A DNA stretch of 64,000 bases from Kocuria dechangensis (GTDB lineage Bacteria; Actinomycetota; Actinomycetes; Actinomycetales; Micrococcaceae). This document shows, one piece after another, positions 55,179 through 64,000 of this stretch. The notes beneath the pieces are model-generated. The model ran no database searches, was not told the origin of the DNA, and was given only the letters and a program-made list of their open reading frames with translations. The position numbers and the translations under genes were made by a program. The stretch covers positions 56,341-120,340 of the forward strand of contig NZ_BMEQ01000013.1 of assembly GCF_014636775.1 (NCBI RefSeq), written 5' to 3'. Numbering within the stretch: the first letter of the stretch is position 1; every line of letters starts with the position of its first letter.

Positions 55179-57701
55179 GTGAGCCAAGCCAACACCACGC
55201 CCCCGACCGACCCGGCCTCGAGCCCGGCCGGACCGCCGTCCCGTACCCGTTCGACGAAGCCCACCGCCGAGCCTGTCGTGCCCGGCCCGGAGGCCGAGGC
55301 CGCCGCGGCTCCCGCCGGGCAGCCCGCGCCCAAGGCACCCGCCCGGCGCAGGTCCTCCAGCACGCGGAAGACCGCCGCCGAGGCCGTGGCCGCCGAGACC
55401 GGCACGGCCGCCGAGAGCGCCCTCGCCGCCGCGGCGGACGCAGGCGCGGCGGACGCCGGCGCGGCCCCCGCCGGGAAGGCCCCCGCCAAGCGGGCCACGA
55501 CGCGCCGGGCCTCGGCCGCCACCACGAAGACCGCCTCCACGCCCGCCCCGAAGACCACCACGAGGACCTCGACCGCGAAGGCAGCCGCCCCGAAGGCCTC
55601 CCCGGCGGCGAGCACCGCCCGGAAGACCACCGGGACGCGCAGGGCCCCCGCCCGCAAGAAGACCGGCGCCGCGTTCTCCCGCGAGGGGCTGGTCTACGGC
55701 CGGATCCCGATCGTGGACGTGAGCCCGGTCGTCGAGGACGGGCGCTTCCCCGCCAAGGCCCTCCCGGGCGAGTCGATCCGCGCGGGCGCCACCGTGTTCC
55801 GCGAGGGCCACGACGCCCTGGGCGTGACCGCGGTGCTCTACGACCCGCAGGGCGCCGAGGCCGAGCGCGTCCCCATGCGGCTGCTCACGCCCGGCACGGA
55901 CCGGTACGAGGCGTGGCTGACCCCGACCTCGGAGGGCGCCTGGACGTTCGCCGTCGAGGGCTGGGGAGACCTCTACGAGACCTGGCGGCACGCCGCCGAG
56001 ATCAAGGTCGGCGTGGGCCAGGACGTCGAGCTGATGATGGACGAGGGCGTGCTGCTCTTCGACCGGGCCGCCGCCGAGGAGGGGCGCCCGGAGTCCGACG
56101 TCGAGCTGTTCCGCAGCGTCTCCCGCACCCTCGGCAACCGCGACCTGCCCGCCGACCACCGGCTCGAGGCCGGGGTCTCCGCCGAGGTCCTGGCCGCCGT
56201 GGCCGAGCGCCCGGTGCGCGACCTCGTGAGCGAGAGCCGCCGCTACCCGCTGAAGGTCGAGCGCGCCGCCGCCGGCCGCGGGTCCTGGTACGAGTTCTTC
56301 CCGCGCTCCGAGGGCGCCGTCCGCGACGCCGAGACCGGGACCTGGACCTCCGGCACCTTCCGGACCGCCGCCGAGCGCCTCGAGGGCGTCGCCGCCATGG
56401 GCTTCGACGTCATCTACCTGCCGCCGATCCACCCGATCGGCCGGGCCCACCGCAAGGGGCCCAACAACACCCTCGTGGCCGGTCCGCATGACCCCGGCTC
56501 CCCGTGGGCCATCGGCGCCCCCGAGGGCGGGCACGACGCCATCCACCCGGACCTGGGCTCGTTCGAGGACTTCGACGCGTTCGTGGCCCGGGCGCAGGGC
56601 CTCGGGCTCGAGGTGGCCCTGGACCTCGCGCTGCAGGCGTCCCCGGACCACCCCTGGGTCACCGCGCACCCCGAGTGGTTCACCACCCGCGCCGACGGCT
56701 CCATCGCGTACGCGGAGAACCCCCCGAAGAAGTACCAGGACATCTACCCGCTCAACTTCGACAACGACCCCGAGGGCCTGTCCCTGGAGGTGCTGCGGAT
56801 CGTCGAGCTGTGGATCTCCCACGGGGTCAAGATCTTCCGCGTGGACAACCCGCACACCAAGCCCCTGTGGTTCTGGGAGTGGCTGATCGGGACGGTCAAC
56901 GCCAAGCACCCCGAGGTCGTGTTCCTCGCCGAGGCGTTCACCCGCCCCGCCATGATGCAGGGCCTCGCCCGCGTGGGCTTCCAGCAGTCCTACTCCTACT
57001 TCACCTGGCGCAACACCAAGCTGGAGATCGAGGAGTACCTGCACGAGGTCAGCCACGAGACCAGCGCAGTCTACCGGCCGAACTTCTTCGTCAACACCCC
57101 GGACATCCTCACCGAGTACCTCCAGTTCGGGGGACCGGCGGCGTTCAAGGTGCGCGCCGTGCTCGCGGCGACCGGCTCCCCGCTGTGGGGCGTCTACGCG
57201 GGCTACGAGCTCTACGAGCACGTGGCGCGGCCCGGCGCCGAGGAGTACCTCGACAACGAGAAGTACGAGTACCGCCCGCGCGACTTCGCCGGGGCCGAGG
57301 CCCGCGGCGCGTCCCTGGCCCCGTACCTGACGCGGCTCAACGAGATCCGCCGCACCCACGCGGCCCTGGGCGACCTGCAGAACCTCACGGTGCAGTCCAC
57401 GTCCGACGACGCGCTCGTCGCGTACTCGAAGACGAAGACGGTCCGCGACGGGGACGGGACCCGCAAGGACACGGTCATCGTGGTCGTCAACGTGGACACG
57501 CACGCGGTCCGGGAGGGCACCGTCTGGCTGGACCTCGCGTCGCTGGACCTGGACGACGCCGACTTCAACGAGGACGGCAGCTTCTGGGTCGACGACCTGC
57601 TCACCGGCGACTCCTGGAAGTGGGGCACGCACAACTACGTGCGCCTCGACCCGCACTACGAGCCGGCCCACGTCCTGCACGTCCGGCGCAACGTCAAGTA
57701 G
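55179..57701 (+). CDS. glgE: Alpha-1,4-glucan:maltose-1-phosphate maltosyltransferase with histone-H1-like N-terminal tail
   Basis: This 840-residue GH13_3 enzyme extends alpha-1,4-glucans with maltose from maltose-1-phosphate. The nucleophile Asp556 ([11 protein letters not shown]) and acid/base Glu585 (FLAEAFTRP) are 29 residues apart, as in Streptomyces GlgE. The catalytic part starts near residue 172 ([14 protein letters not shown]). Before it lies a disordered extension of about 165 residues, first acidic and Ala/Pro-rich, then basic with repeats of the kind [19 protein letters not shown] and [14 protein letters not shown] that resemble histone H1 tails. Core enzymes have about 660-700 residues. 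The tail may bind nucleic acid or polyanions, or other Glg enzymes. Confidence 0.93.
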   Translation: MSQANTTPPTDPASSPAGPPSRTRSTKPTAEPVVPGPEAEAAAAPAGQPAPKAPARRRSSSTRKTAAEAVAAETGTAAESALAAAADAGAADAGAAPAGKAPAKRATTRRASAATTKTASTPAPKTTTRTSTAKAAAPKASPAASTARKTTGTRRAPARKKTGAAFSREGLVYGRIPIVDVSPVVEDGRFPAKALPGESIRAGATVFREGHDALGVTAVLYDPQGAEAERVPMRLLTPGTDRYEAWLTPTSEGAWTFAVEGWGDLYETWRHAAEIKVGVGQDVELMMDEGVLLFDRAAAEEGRPESDVELFRSVSRTLGNRDLPADHRLEAGVSAEVLAAVAERPVRDLVSESRRYPLKVERAAAGRGSWYEFFPRSEGAVRDAETGTWTSGTFRTAAERLEGVAAMGFDVIYLPPIHPIGRAHRKGPNNTLVAGPHDPGSPWAIGAPEGGHDAIHPDLGSFEDFDAFVARAQGLGLEVALDLALQASPDHPWVTAHPEWFTTRADGSIAYAENPPKKYQDIYPLNFDNDPEGLSLEVLRIVELWISHGVKIFRVDNPHTKPLWFWEWLIGTVNAKHPEVVFLAEAFTRPAMMQGLARVGFQQSYSYFTWRNTKLEIEEYLHEVSHETSAVYRPNFFVNTPDILTEYLQFGGPAAFKVRAVLAATGSPLWGVYAGYELYEHVARPGAEEYLDNEKYEYRPRDFAGAEARGASLAPYLTRLNEIRRTHAALGDLQNLTVQSTSDDALVAYSKTKTVRDGDGTRKDTVIVVVNVDTHAVREGTVWLDLASLDLDDADFNEDGSFWVDDLLTGDSWKWGTHNYVRLDPHYEPAHVLHVRRNVK

Positions 57702-57718
57702 GGGCTCCCGCCCCGTCG

Positions 57719-57755
57719 GGGGGCCCTCCTGGACTGCCCGTCCGGGAGGGCCCCC
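57719..57755 (+). terminator. Hairpin between glgE and treS
   Basis: GGGGGCCCTCC at 57719 pairs with 57745-57755 around a 15-base loop. It may lower, rather than end, read-through into treS. Confidence 0.5.
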
Positions 57756-57804
57756 TCCCCGCACCGACCCTCCGCCCGCCCGCTCCGAAAGGCAGCTCCT
57801 CCGC

Positions 57805-59574
57805 ATGAGCACCTCGCCGTTCTCGCTCAACGCCCCCGGCATCTCCCACGACCCCGACTGGTTCCGCAAAGCGGTGTTCTACGAGGTGCTCGTCCGGGCG
57901 TTCTCCGACGCCAACGGCGACGGGTCCGGGGACTTCTCCGGCCTGATCGACAAGCTGGACTACCTGCAGTGGCTGGGCATCGACTGCCTGTGGATCCCGC
58001 CGTTCTACGAGTCCCCGCTGCGCGACGGCGGCTACGACATCTCGGACTACTACTCGGTCCTGGACGAGTTCGGCACGATCAGCGACTTCAAGCGCCTCGT
58101 GGCCGAGGCCCACGCCCGCGGCCTGAGGGTGATCACCGACCTGCCGCTGAACCACACCAGCGACCAGCACCCGTGGTTCCAGGCGTCCCGCGAGGACCCG
58201 GAGGGGCCGTACGGCGACTTCTACGTGTGGTCCGACACCGACGAGCTGTACCAGGACGCCCGCATCATCTTCGTGGACACGGAGGAGTCGAACTGGACCT
58301 TCGACCCGATCCGGCGGCAGTTCTTCTGGCACCGCTTCTTCTCGCACCAGCCGGACCTCAACTTCGACAACCCGGACGTGGTCGAGGCCGTGTTCGACGT
58401 CGTGAAGTTCTGGCTCGACATGGGCATCGACGGCTTCCGCGCCGACGCCATCCCGTACCTCATCGAGGAGGACGGCACGAACTGCGAGAACCTCCCCGGC
58501 ACCCACGACTTCCTGGTGAAGCTCCGCGCCATGGTCGACAAGGAGTACCCCGGGCGCGTCATCGTCGCCGAGGCGAACCAGATGCCGCACGAGGTCGTGG
58601 AGTACTTCGGGACCGAGCAGGACCCCGAGTGCCACATGTGCTTCCACTTCCCGATCATGCCGCGGATCTTCTACGCGCTGCGGGACCAGAAGGCCGCGCC
58701 CATCGTCGAGACCATGCACGAGACCCCGGACATCCCGCGCGGCACCCAGTGGGGCACGTTCCTGCGCAACCACGACGAGCTGACCCTCGAGATGGTGACC
58801 ACCGAGGAGCGCCAGGCCATGCTCGGCTGGTACGCCCCGGACTCCCGCATGCGCGCCAACGTCGGCATCCGCCGCCGGCTCGCCCCGCTGCTGGACAACT
58901 CGCGTGCCGAGCTCGAGCTCATCCACGCCCTGCTGCTGTCCCTGCCGGGCAGCCCGTTCCTGTACTACGGGGACGAGATCGGCATGGGCGACAACATCTG
59001 GCTCGACGACCGCGACGCCTCCCGCACGCCGATGCAGTGGACCCCCGACCGCAACGCCGGGTTCTCCAAGGCGGACCCCGGCAAGCTGTACCTGCCGGTC
59101 GTCCAGTCGCTGGTCTACCACTACAACCAGGTCAACGTGGAGGCGCAGCTGGCGTCGTCGTCGTCCCTGCTGCACTGGATGCGCCAGATGCTGGCGGTGC
59201 GCAAGGCGCACCCCGCGTTCGGCCTGGGCTCCTACGTCAACGTCGAGACGGACCACGACTCCGTGCTCGCGTTCCTGCGCGTGCTGCCCGACGAGGAGAC
59301 CGACGACGGCCGCGGCGAGACCGTGCTGTGCCTGTTCAACCTGGCCCACACCCCTGCCTGCGCACGGGTCCGGCTGCCCCAGTTCGCGGGCCGCGGGCTG
59401 CGCGAGCTCTTCGGCGGGGACCTGTTCGGGGAGATCGACGAGGCCGGCGAGTACCGCATCACCCTCGGCAGCCAGGACTTCTTCTGGCTGCGGCTGCGGG
59501 CGGCCGCCCGCGACGACGGCACGGCCCCGCAGACCACCGCCCTGCCGATCATCAGCACGACCAAGGCGTCCTGA
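57805..59574 (+). CDS. treS: Trehalose synthase (maltose alpha-D-glucosyltransferase)
   Basis: This 589-residue GH13_16 enzyme interconverts trehalose and maltose. [22 protein letters not shown] opens the barrel. Catalytic residues are Asp214 ([12 protein letters not shown]), Glu256 ([10 protein letters not shown]) and Asp324 ([12 protein letters not shown]). [18 protein letters not shown] follows. The maltokinase domain often fused to the C-terminus of actinobacterial TreS is absent here and is found instead on the next gene. GAAAGG and GGCAGC precede the ATG. It supplies maltose to the kinase encoded downstream. Confidence 0.96.
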   Translation: MSTSPFSLNAPGISHDPDWFRKAVFYEVLVRAFSDANGDGSGDFSGLIDKLDYLQWLGIDCLWIPPFYESPLRDGGYDISDYYSVLDEFGTISDFKRLVAEAHARGLRVITDLPLNHTSDQHPWFQASREDPEGPYGDFYVWSDTDELYQDARIIFVDTEESNWTFDPIRRQFFWHRFFSHQPDLNFDNPDVVEAVFDVVKFWLDMGIDGFRADAIPYLIEEDGTNCENLPGTHDFLVKLRAMVDKEYPGRVIVAEANQMPHEVVEYFGTEQDPECHMCFHFPIMPRIFYALRDQKAAPIVETMHETPDIPRGTQWGTFLRNHDELTLEMVTTEERQAMLGWYAPDSRMRANVGIRRRLAPLLDNSRAELELIHALLLSLPGSPFLYYGDEIGMGDNIWLDDRDASRTPMQWTPDRNAGFSKADPGKLYLPVVQSLVYHYNQVNVEAQLASSSSLLHWMRQMLAVRKAHPAFGLGSYVNVETDHDSVLAFLRVLPDEETDDGRGETVLCLFNLAHTPACARVRLPQFAGRGLRELFGGDLFGEIDEAGEYRITLGSQDFFWLRLRAAARDDGTAPQTTALPIISTTKAS

Positions 59575-59628
59575 GCGTCCCGCTCGTCACCGGCCACCTC
59601 CGCCCCCGCCCCGGAAGGACCTGATCAC

Positions 59629-62600
59629 ATGACCGACCAGCACTCCGAGGAGCTCCTCGACCTCCTGCGCCGGTGGCTGCCCCGCCAGCGCTGGTTCCCC
59701 TTCGCCGGGGCGGGCGGCGGCACGTCCCTGCGGGTCGTCGCGCAGCTCGTCCTGCCGCCCGGCCCGGCGCCCGCGGCCGCGTACGTGGAGGCCCGGATCC
59801 TCCTGGTGGAGGCGGCCGAGGGCGAGCGCGCGGAGCTCCTGCAGGTGCCGCTGACGCTGCGCGCCGAGCCCCTGGCCGGGGCCGATCGCTTCCTGGTCGG
59901 GGAGCTCGAGGCCGCCGCGGTGGCGGGGGAGCCCGACGCCACTGAGGAGGACCCCGCGCCCCGGCGCGCGGCGCGCTTCCTGCGGGAGCGGGCGACGCGG
60001 GCCGGCCGGGCCGTGGCCCAGCGCACGGGCCTGCCCGCGCCCGGGGCCGGCGGCGCCGGGCCGTGGGTCTACGACGGGGTCGGCGATCCCGTCCTGGTGG
60101 GGGCGGCCCTCGCGCTGATGCAGCAGGACACCGCCGCCGGAGGCCCCCTGGGCCTGTCGGTCACGGGCGCCCACGGCGACGCCCTCCGCGTGCCGTGGGC
60201 GGTCGAGGGCGCCGAGCAGGTGCGGGTGATCTCCAGCGAGCAGTCCAACTCCTCCGTGATCCTCGTCCCGCCCGCCGGCACGGCCGACGCGGACGCGGTG
60301 ATCGTGAAGTTCTTCCGCGTCGTGGGCGAGGGCCGCAACCCGGACGTCGAGGTGGGCCGTGAGCTCACCGCGCTCGGCTGCCCGGCGGTGCCGCGCACCT
60401 TCGGGTGGCTCGACGCCCGCTGGCGCTCCGGGCTGAGCGCCCACGAGGGGCAGCTGGCCGTGGCCACCGAGTTCCTGGCCGGCTCCGCCGACGCGTGGGC
60501 CCGCGCGGTCGACGCCGGCGGGCGCGGCGAGGACTTCTCCGCGCAGGCGCTGGAGCTGGGCCGCACCACCGCCCGCGTCCACCGGGACCTGGCGCTCGCC
60601 TTCGGCGCCGAGGCCCCCGACGACGACGCCCGCTCCCGCCTGCTCGAGGACCTCGGCCGGCGCCTCCGGTGGGCGCGCACGGAGACGGGTGACCTCTTCG
60701 CGGACCGGGCCGCCGAGCTCGACGCCCTGCTGGAGTCCCTGGACGACGTCGCGGAGCTGCCCGAGCTGCAGCGCATCCACGGCGACTACCACCTGGGCCA
60801 GGTCCTGCAGGCCGCCGACGGCGCGTTCAAGGTCCTGGACTTCGAGGGCGAGCCGCTGCGGCCCATCGAGGAGCGCACGCGCCCGGACGTCGCCCTGCGC
60901 GACGTCGTGGGGATGCTGCGCTCCTTCGACTACGCCGCGGCGTTCGCCGCACGGGCGGGCGCCCCGGATGCCGAGGACTGGGGCCGGCGCACGAGCGAGT
61001 CCTTCCTCGAGGGCTACGAGGAGGTCGCCGGCCACGCCGTGGACCTCGACTCGCCGCTGTTCCTCGCCCTGTGGCTCGACAAGGCGCTCTACGAGGTCGT
61101 CTACGAGCAGCGCAACAGGCCCGACTGGGTCGAGGTCCCCGCCGCGGCGGTGCGTCGTTCACTGGACGGCCTGCGGTCGCGTAGCGTGAACACAGAACCC
61201 GCCGGCGCGGTCCCCGCGGCCGGCGCCGACCACGACGACGACAGCTCCCGGACCGCGCAGCTCCCGGTCCCGGGAACGGAGATCGAGGACGAAGTGACCG
61301 CCAGCACCCCGCAGGATCGACCCGCCGGAGCCACGCCGAGCGCTCCCGCCGCAGGCCCCGTCCCGGTGCCCGAGCACGTGCTGGCCGCCGTGTCCGAGGG
61401 CCGCCACCACAACCCCCACGGCGTGCTCGGGGCGCACCCGAACCCGGACGGCACCGTCACCGTGCGCACGCTGCGCCGGTTCGCGACCGGTGTCGCCGCG
61501 GTCACCGCGGACGGCAGCTTCGAGCTCGAGCACGAGTGGGGCGGCATCTTCACCGGGGTGGTCCCCGCGACCGAACCCGGCCGGATCCCGGACTACCGCC
61601 TCGACGTCACGTACCGCGGCCAGGAGCCGCAGCGCTGCGACGACCCCTACCGGTTCGCCCCGACCCTGGGGGAACTGGACCTGCACCTCATCGGGGAGGG
61701 CCGGCACGAGACGCTGTGGACCGTCCTCGGCGCGCACGTGCAGCGCTACCCCTCGGCGCTGGGGGACGTCACCGGCGTGAGCTTCGCCGTGTGGGCCCCC
61801 AACGCCCAGGCCGTGCGCGTCATCGGCGACTTCAACGGCTGGGACGGCACCGAGCACGCCATGCGCTCCCTGGGCGCCTCCGGCGTGTGGGAGCTGTTCG
61901 TCCCGGGCCTGGAGTCCGGAGCCACCTACAAGTTCCGGCTCCTGGGCCGCGACGGCGGCTGGCGCGAGCGGGCCGACCCCATGGCCTTCGGCACCGAGGT
62001 CCCGCCGTCCACCGCGTCGCGCGTTTTCGAGTCCACGTACGAGTTCCAGGACGACGAGTGGATGGCCAAGCGGTCCCGCACGGACCCGCACAACTCCCCG
62101 ATGAGCGTCTACGAGATGCACATCGGCTCGTGGCGCATGGGTCTCGGCTACAAGGACCTGGCCAAGGAGCTCGTGGAGTACCTCACCTGGCAGGGCTTCA
62201 CCCACGTGGAGTTCATGCCCGTCGCGGAGCACCCGTTCGGCGGGTCCTGGGGCTACCAGGTCACGTCCTACTACGCGCCGTCCTCCCGGTTCGGCAGCCC
62301 GGACGAGTTCCGCTACCTGGTCGACAAGCTCCACCAGGCCGGCATCGGCGTCCTCGTCGACTGGGTGCCCGGCCACTTCCCGAAGGACGAGTGGGCCCTG
62401 GCCCGCTTCGACGGGGAGTCCCTGTACGAGCACGCGGACCCGCGCCGCGGCGAGCACAAGGACTGGGGCACCCTGATCTTCGACTACGGCCGCAACGAGG
62501 TGCGCAACTTCCTGGTCGCCAACGCCTCCTACTGGCTCGAGGAGTTCCACGTCGACGGCCTGCGCGTGGACGCGGTCGCGTCGATGCTCTACCTGGACTA

Positions 62601-63537
62601 CTCGCGCAACGAGGGGGAGTGGGAGCCGAACGTCTTCGGCGGCCGCGAGAACCTCGAAGCGATCGCCTTCCTCAAGGAGGCCACCGCCACCGCCTACAAG
62701 CGGACGCCGGGGATCGTGATGATCGCGGAGGAGTCGACCTCCTTCCCGGGGGTCACCAAGCCCACGGACGCCGGCGGGCTCGGCTTCGGCCTGAAGTGGA
62801 ACATGGGCTGGATGAACGACACCCTCGAGTACATGGCCGAGGACCCGATCAACCGGCACTACCACCACAACAAGCTCACGTTCTCGATGGTGTACGCCTT
62901 CTCCGAGAACTTCATGCTCCCGATCTCCCACGACGAGGTCGTCTACGGCAAGGGCTCCCTGCTGCGCAAGATGCCCGGGGACCGGTGGCAGCAGCTCGCC
63001 AACGTCCGCGCCTACCTGGCCTACATGTGGGCGCACCCGGGCAAGCAGCTGATCTTCATGGGCACCGAATACGCCCAGGAGTCCGAGTGGTCCCAGGAGC
63101 ACGGGCTCGACTGGTGGCTGTCCGAGACCCCGCCGCACAAGGGTGTCCAGGAGCTGGTCCGCACCCTCAACACCATCTACCGCGAGACGCCCCCGCTGTA
63201 CGAGCGGGACAACAACCCCGCCGGCTTCGAGTGGATCGACGCCGGGGACGCCGGACGCAACACGCTGTCCTTCACCCGGTGGGACGAGCAGGGCAACCCG
63301 CTCGTGTGCGTCGCCAACTTCGCCGGCAACCCGCACGAGAACTTCCGCCTGGGCCTGCCGTGGGCAGGGGAGTGGGTCGAGGTGCTCAACACGGACTCCG
63401 AGCTCTTCGGCGGGTCCGGGGTGGGCAACCTCGGCAAGGTCGTCGCGACCGAGGGCGCGCACAACGGCAAGCCGGCCTCCGTGGAGCTGACCGTCCCGCC
63501 CCTCGCGGTGCTCTACCTCAAGCCCGTCGAGGACTGA
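59629..63537 (+). CDS. glgB: Fused maltokinase and 1,4-alpha-glucan branching enzyme
   Basis: This 1302-residue bifunctional protein has two parts. Residues 1-~520 are a maltokinase (Mak/Pep2): the cap domain [17 protein letters not shown] site [16 protein letters not shown], catalytic [10 protein letters not shown] (His384-Asp386) and LDFEGEP. It makes maltose-1-phosphate for GlgE. A Pro/Ala/Asp-rich linker (~525-580) leads to Glg[17 protein letters not shown] (N1 module), [22 protein letters not shown] (CBM48), and the GH13 barrel with nucleophile Asp981 ([17 protein letters not shown]) and Glu1034 ([11 protein letters not shown]). A GTG at 61294 could start a separate GlgB but no stop precedes it. 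Spacing to treS is 54 bases, one operon. Confidence 0.95.
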   Translation: MTDQHSEELLDLLRRWLPRQRWFPFAGAGGGTSLRVVAQLVLPPGPAPAAAYVEARILLVEAAEGERAELLQVPLTLRAEPLAGADRFLVGELEAAAVAGEPDATEEDPAPRRAARFLRERATRAGRAVAQRTGLPAPGAGGAGPWVYDGVGDPVLVGAALALMQQDTAAGGPLGLSVTGAHGDALRVPWAVEGAEQVRVISSEQSNSSVILVPPAGTADADAVIVKFFRVVGEGRNPDVEVGRELTALGCPAVPRTFGWLDARWRSGLSAHEGQLAVATEFLAGSADAWARAVDAGGRGEDFSAQALELGRTTARVHRDLALAFGAEAPDDDARSRLLEDLGRRLRWARTETGDLFADRAAELDALLESLDDVAELPELQRIHGDYHLGQVLQAADGAFKVLDFEGEPLRPIEERTRPDVALRDVVGMLRSFDYAAAFAARAGAPDAEDWGRRTSESFLEGYEEVAGHAVDLDSPLFLALWLDKALYEVVYEQRNRPDWVEVPAAAVRRSLDGLRSRSVNTEPAGAVPAAGADHDDDSSRTAQLPVPGTEIEDEVTASTPQDRPAGATPSAPAAGPVPVPEHVLAAVSEGRHHNPHGVLGAHPNPDGTVTVRTLRRFATGVAAVTADGSFELEHEWGGIFTGVVPATEPGRIPDYRLDVTYRGQEPQRCDDPYRFAPTLGELDLHLIGEGRHETLWTVLGAHVQRYPSALGDVTGVSFAVWAPNAQAVRVIGDFNGWDGTEHAMRSLGASGVWELFVPGLESGATYKFRLLGRDGGWRERADPMAFGTEVPPSTASRVFESTYEFQDDEWMAKRSRTDPHNSPMSVYEMHIGSWRMGLGYKDLAKELVEYLTWQGFTHVEFMPVAEHPFGGSWGYQVTSYYAPSSRFGSPDEFRYLVDKLHQAGIGVLVDWVPGHFPKDEWALARFDGESLYEHADPRRGEHKDWGTLIFDYGRNEVRNFLVANASYWLEEFHVDGLRVDAVASMLYLDYSRNEGEWEPNVFGGRENLEAIAFLKEATATAYKRTPGIVMIAEESTSFPGVTKPTDAGGLGFGLKWNMGWMNDTLEYMAEDPINRHYHHNKLTFSMVYAFSENFMLPISHDEVVYGKGSLLRKMPGDRWQQLANVRAYLAYMWAHPGKQLIFMGTEYAQESEWSQEHGLDWWLSETPPHKGVQELVRTLNTIYRETPPLYERDNNPAGFEWIDAGDAGRNTLSFTRWDEQGNPLVCVANFAGNPHENFRLGLPWAGEWVEVLNTDSELFGGSGVGNLGKVVATEGAHNGKPASVELTVPPLAVLYLKPVED

Positions 63538-63573
63538 CCGGCGCCGGTCGCCGTCCGGGCACGGTGACCGACC

Positions 63574-63611
63574 GGGAAAGGCCCGGATCTCCAGGGATCC
63601 GGGCCTTTCCC
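63574..63611 (+). terminator. Terminator after the Mak-GlgB gene
   Basis: A 16-bp perfect stem (63574-63589 with 63596-63611) whose right arm contains CTTTCCC. It isolates the glucan operon from the rRNA promoters. Confidence 0.85.
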
Positions 63612-63644
63612 ATTCCCGGTGTCCGGAGGGCCGACGCCGCCGGG

Positions 63645-63673
63645 TTGCACGGCCCCGGAAAAAGGAGTAGCTT
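63645..63673 (+). promoter_or_regulatory. rRNA operon promoter, distal
   Basis: TTGCAC, 17 bases, TAGCTT. Confidence 0.6.
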
Positions 63674-63761
63674 CATCCAAGTCGTCGCGACGAGGAACTC
63701 CTCCGGGAGGGACCACGGGACGGCATCCCACACGAACGGTCTCCGCCGAGCAGCCAGCGAG

Positions 63762-63789
63762 TTGCACGGAATCCGGACAGTGCTAGGGT
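63762..63789 (+). promoter_or_regulatory. rRNA operon promoter, middle
   Basis: TTGCAC, 16 bases, TAGGGT. Confidence 0.65.
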
Positions 63790-63855
63790 GGGAGATTGTG
63801 AGCTTCGCCGGAGGGCGGCGCCGTCACGATCCGGTAACCGAGTGTTCACCGGAGA

Positions 63856-63884
63856 TTGACCGGCCCGACACCAGGGCGTATAGT
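63856..63884 (+). promoter_or_regulatory. rRNA operon promoter, proximal
   Basis: TTGACC, 17 bases, TATAGT: the best sigma-70 match in the window. Transcription should start near 63891. Confidence 0.85.
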
Positions 63885-63890
63885 TGCAGA

Positions 63891-64000
63891 GCAATCCGGA
63901 AGCAAGGCGTCCCAGCGGGACGCGCTGACCGGCCTGTTGTTTGAGAACTCAATAGTGTGCCATGTTTGTTGATACCAAATTTTTGTTTGGTTGAATTGGC
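63891..64000 (+). other. 16S rRNA leader with antitermination (nut) elements
   Basis: TTGTTTGAGAACTCAATAGT and the following GTGTGCC at ~63937-63961 are the conserved actinobacterial rRNA leader motif, preceded by a short hairpin GCGTCCC/GGGACGC (63907-63923). The AT-rich end is typical of the region before RNase III processing. The 16S gene itself is not in the window. Confidence 0.88.

Noticed and set aside
61294..61296. Separate start for GlgB within the Mak-GlgB gene
   Set aside because: The frame is open through the whole 3.9 kb, no stop separates the domains and no clear promoter or terminator lies in the linker; kept as a fusion.

Overview
The window is high-GC (roughly 70-74 percent by eye) actinobacterial chromosome. 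The runs gpmA-phoU-senX3-regX3 and lpqE/carD-ispD-ispF-cysS-rlmB, the GlgE glucan cluster, and many genes whose GTG or ATG start lies 6-8 bases after a TANNNT -10 box all point to Actinobacteria. The rRNA leader at the right end and the general gene content suggest Micrococcaceae, and Kocuria is my best but unproven guess. I see no insertion sequence, prophage or CRISPR array. The DNA reads as a stable chromosomal backbone.

Layout. 1-728: start of a subtilisin-like protease that runs off the left edge. 839-4341: a drug-type MFS exporter and a medium-chain acyl-CoA synthetase, divergent. 4420-5001: non-coding and rich in inverted repeats. 5002-10083: RecQ helicase with a C-terminal phosphoribosyltransferase-like domain, a polysaccharide flippase and a divergent glycosyltransferase. 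The last two are each preceded by a tiny leaderless ORF. 10127-15439: tRNA-Ser(GCU), a GerW-like protein, a DUF360 membrane protein, prolyl oligopeptidase and an FAD/NAD(P)-binding protein. 15451-20641: a minisatellite with hairpins, then two secreted phosphate-releasing enzymes (an ExeM/NucH nuclease and a 5'-nucleotidase) that share a C-terminal tail. 20823-27248: tRNA-Ser(UGA), photolyase, quinone oxidoreductase, CstA-YbdD and two small unknowns.

27287-33650 is the most unusual locus. A membrane sensor kinase faces, across 28 bases, an operon of response regulator/PP2C phosphatase, cellulose-synthase-like GT2, STAS antagonist, RsbW-like kinase and a short GT2. I read this as a partner-switching module built around a polysaccharide synthase. 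33715-42079: tRNA-Thr(CGU), a phosphonatase-like hydrolase behind a probable PHO box, HutD, a TAP-like lipoprotein hydrolase, holB-tmk, a Cys/Met-metabolism PLP enzyme, DUF2516, a methyltransferase and gpmA. 42178-45677: phoU and senX3-regX3 diverge around a four-unit PHO box, followed by an LpqE-like lipoprotein. 45831-50115: carD, ispD-ispF, cysS, rlmB. 50102-63537: glgX, glgP, glgE, treS and a maltokinase-branching enzyme fusion, which together give the trehalose-to-alpha-glucan route plus glucan breakdown. 63645-64000: three tandem promoters and the antitermination leader of an rRNA operon whose 16S gene should start just past the edge.

Two genome-style features recur. About a third of transcription units look leaderless. 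Short tandem repeats sit at or just after the stop codons of at least six genes.
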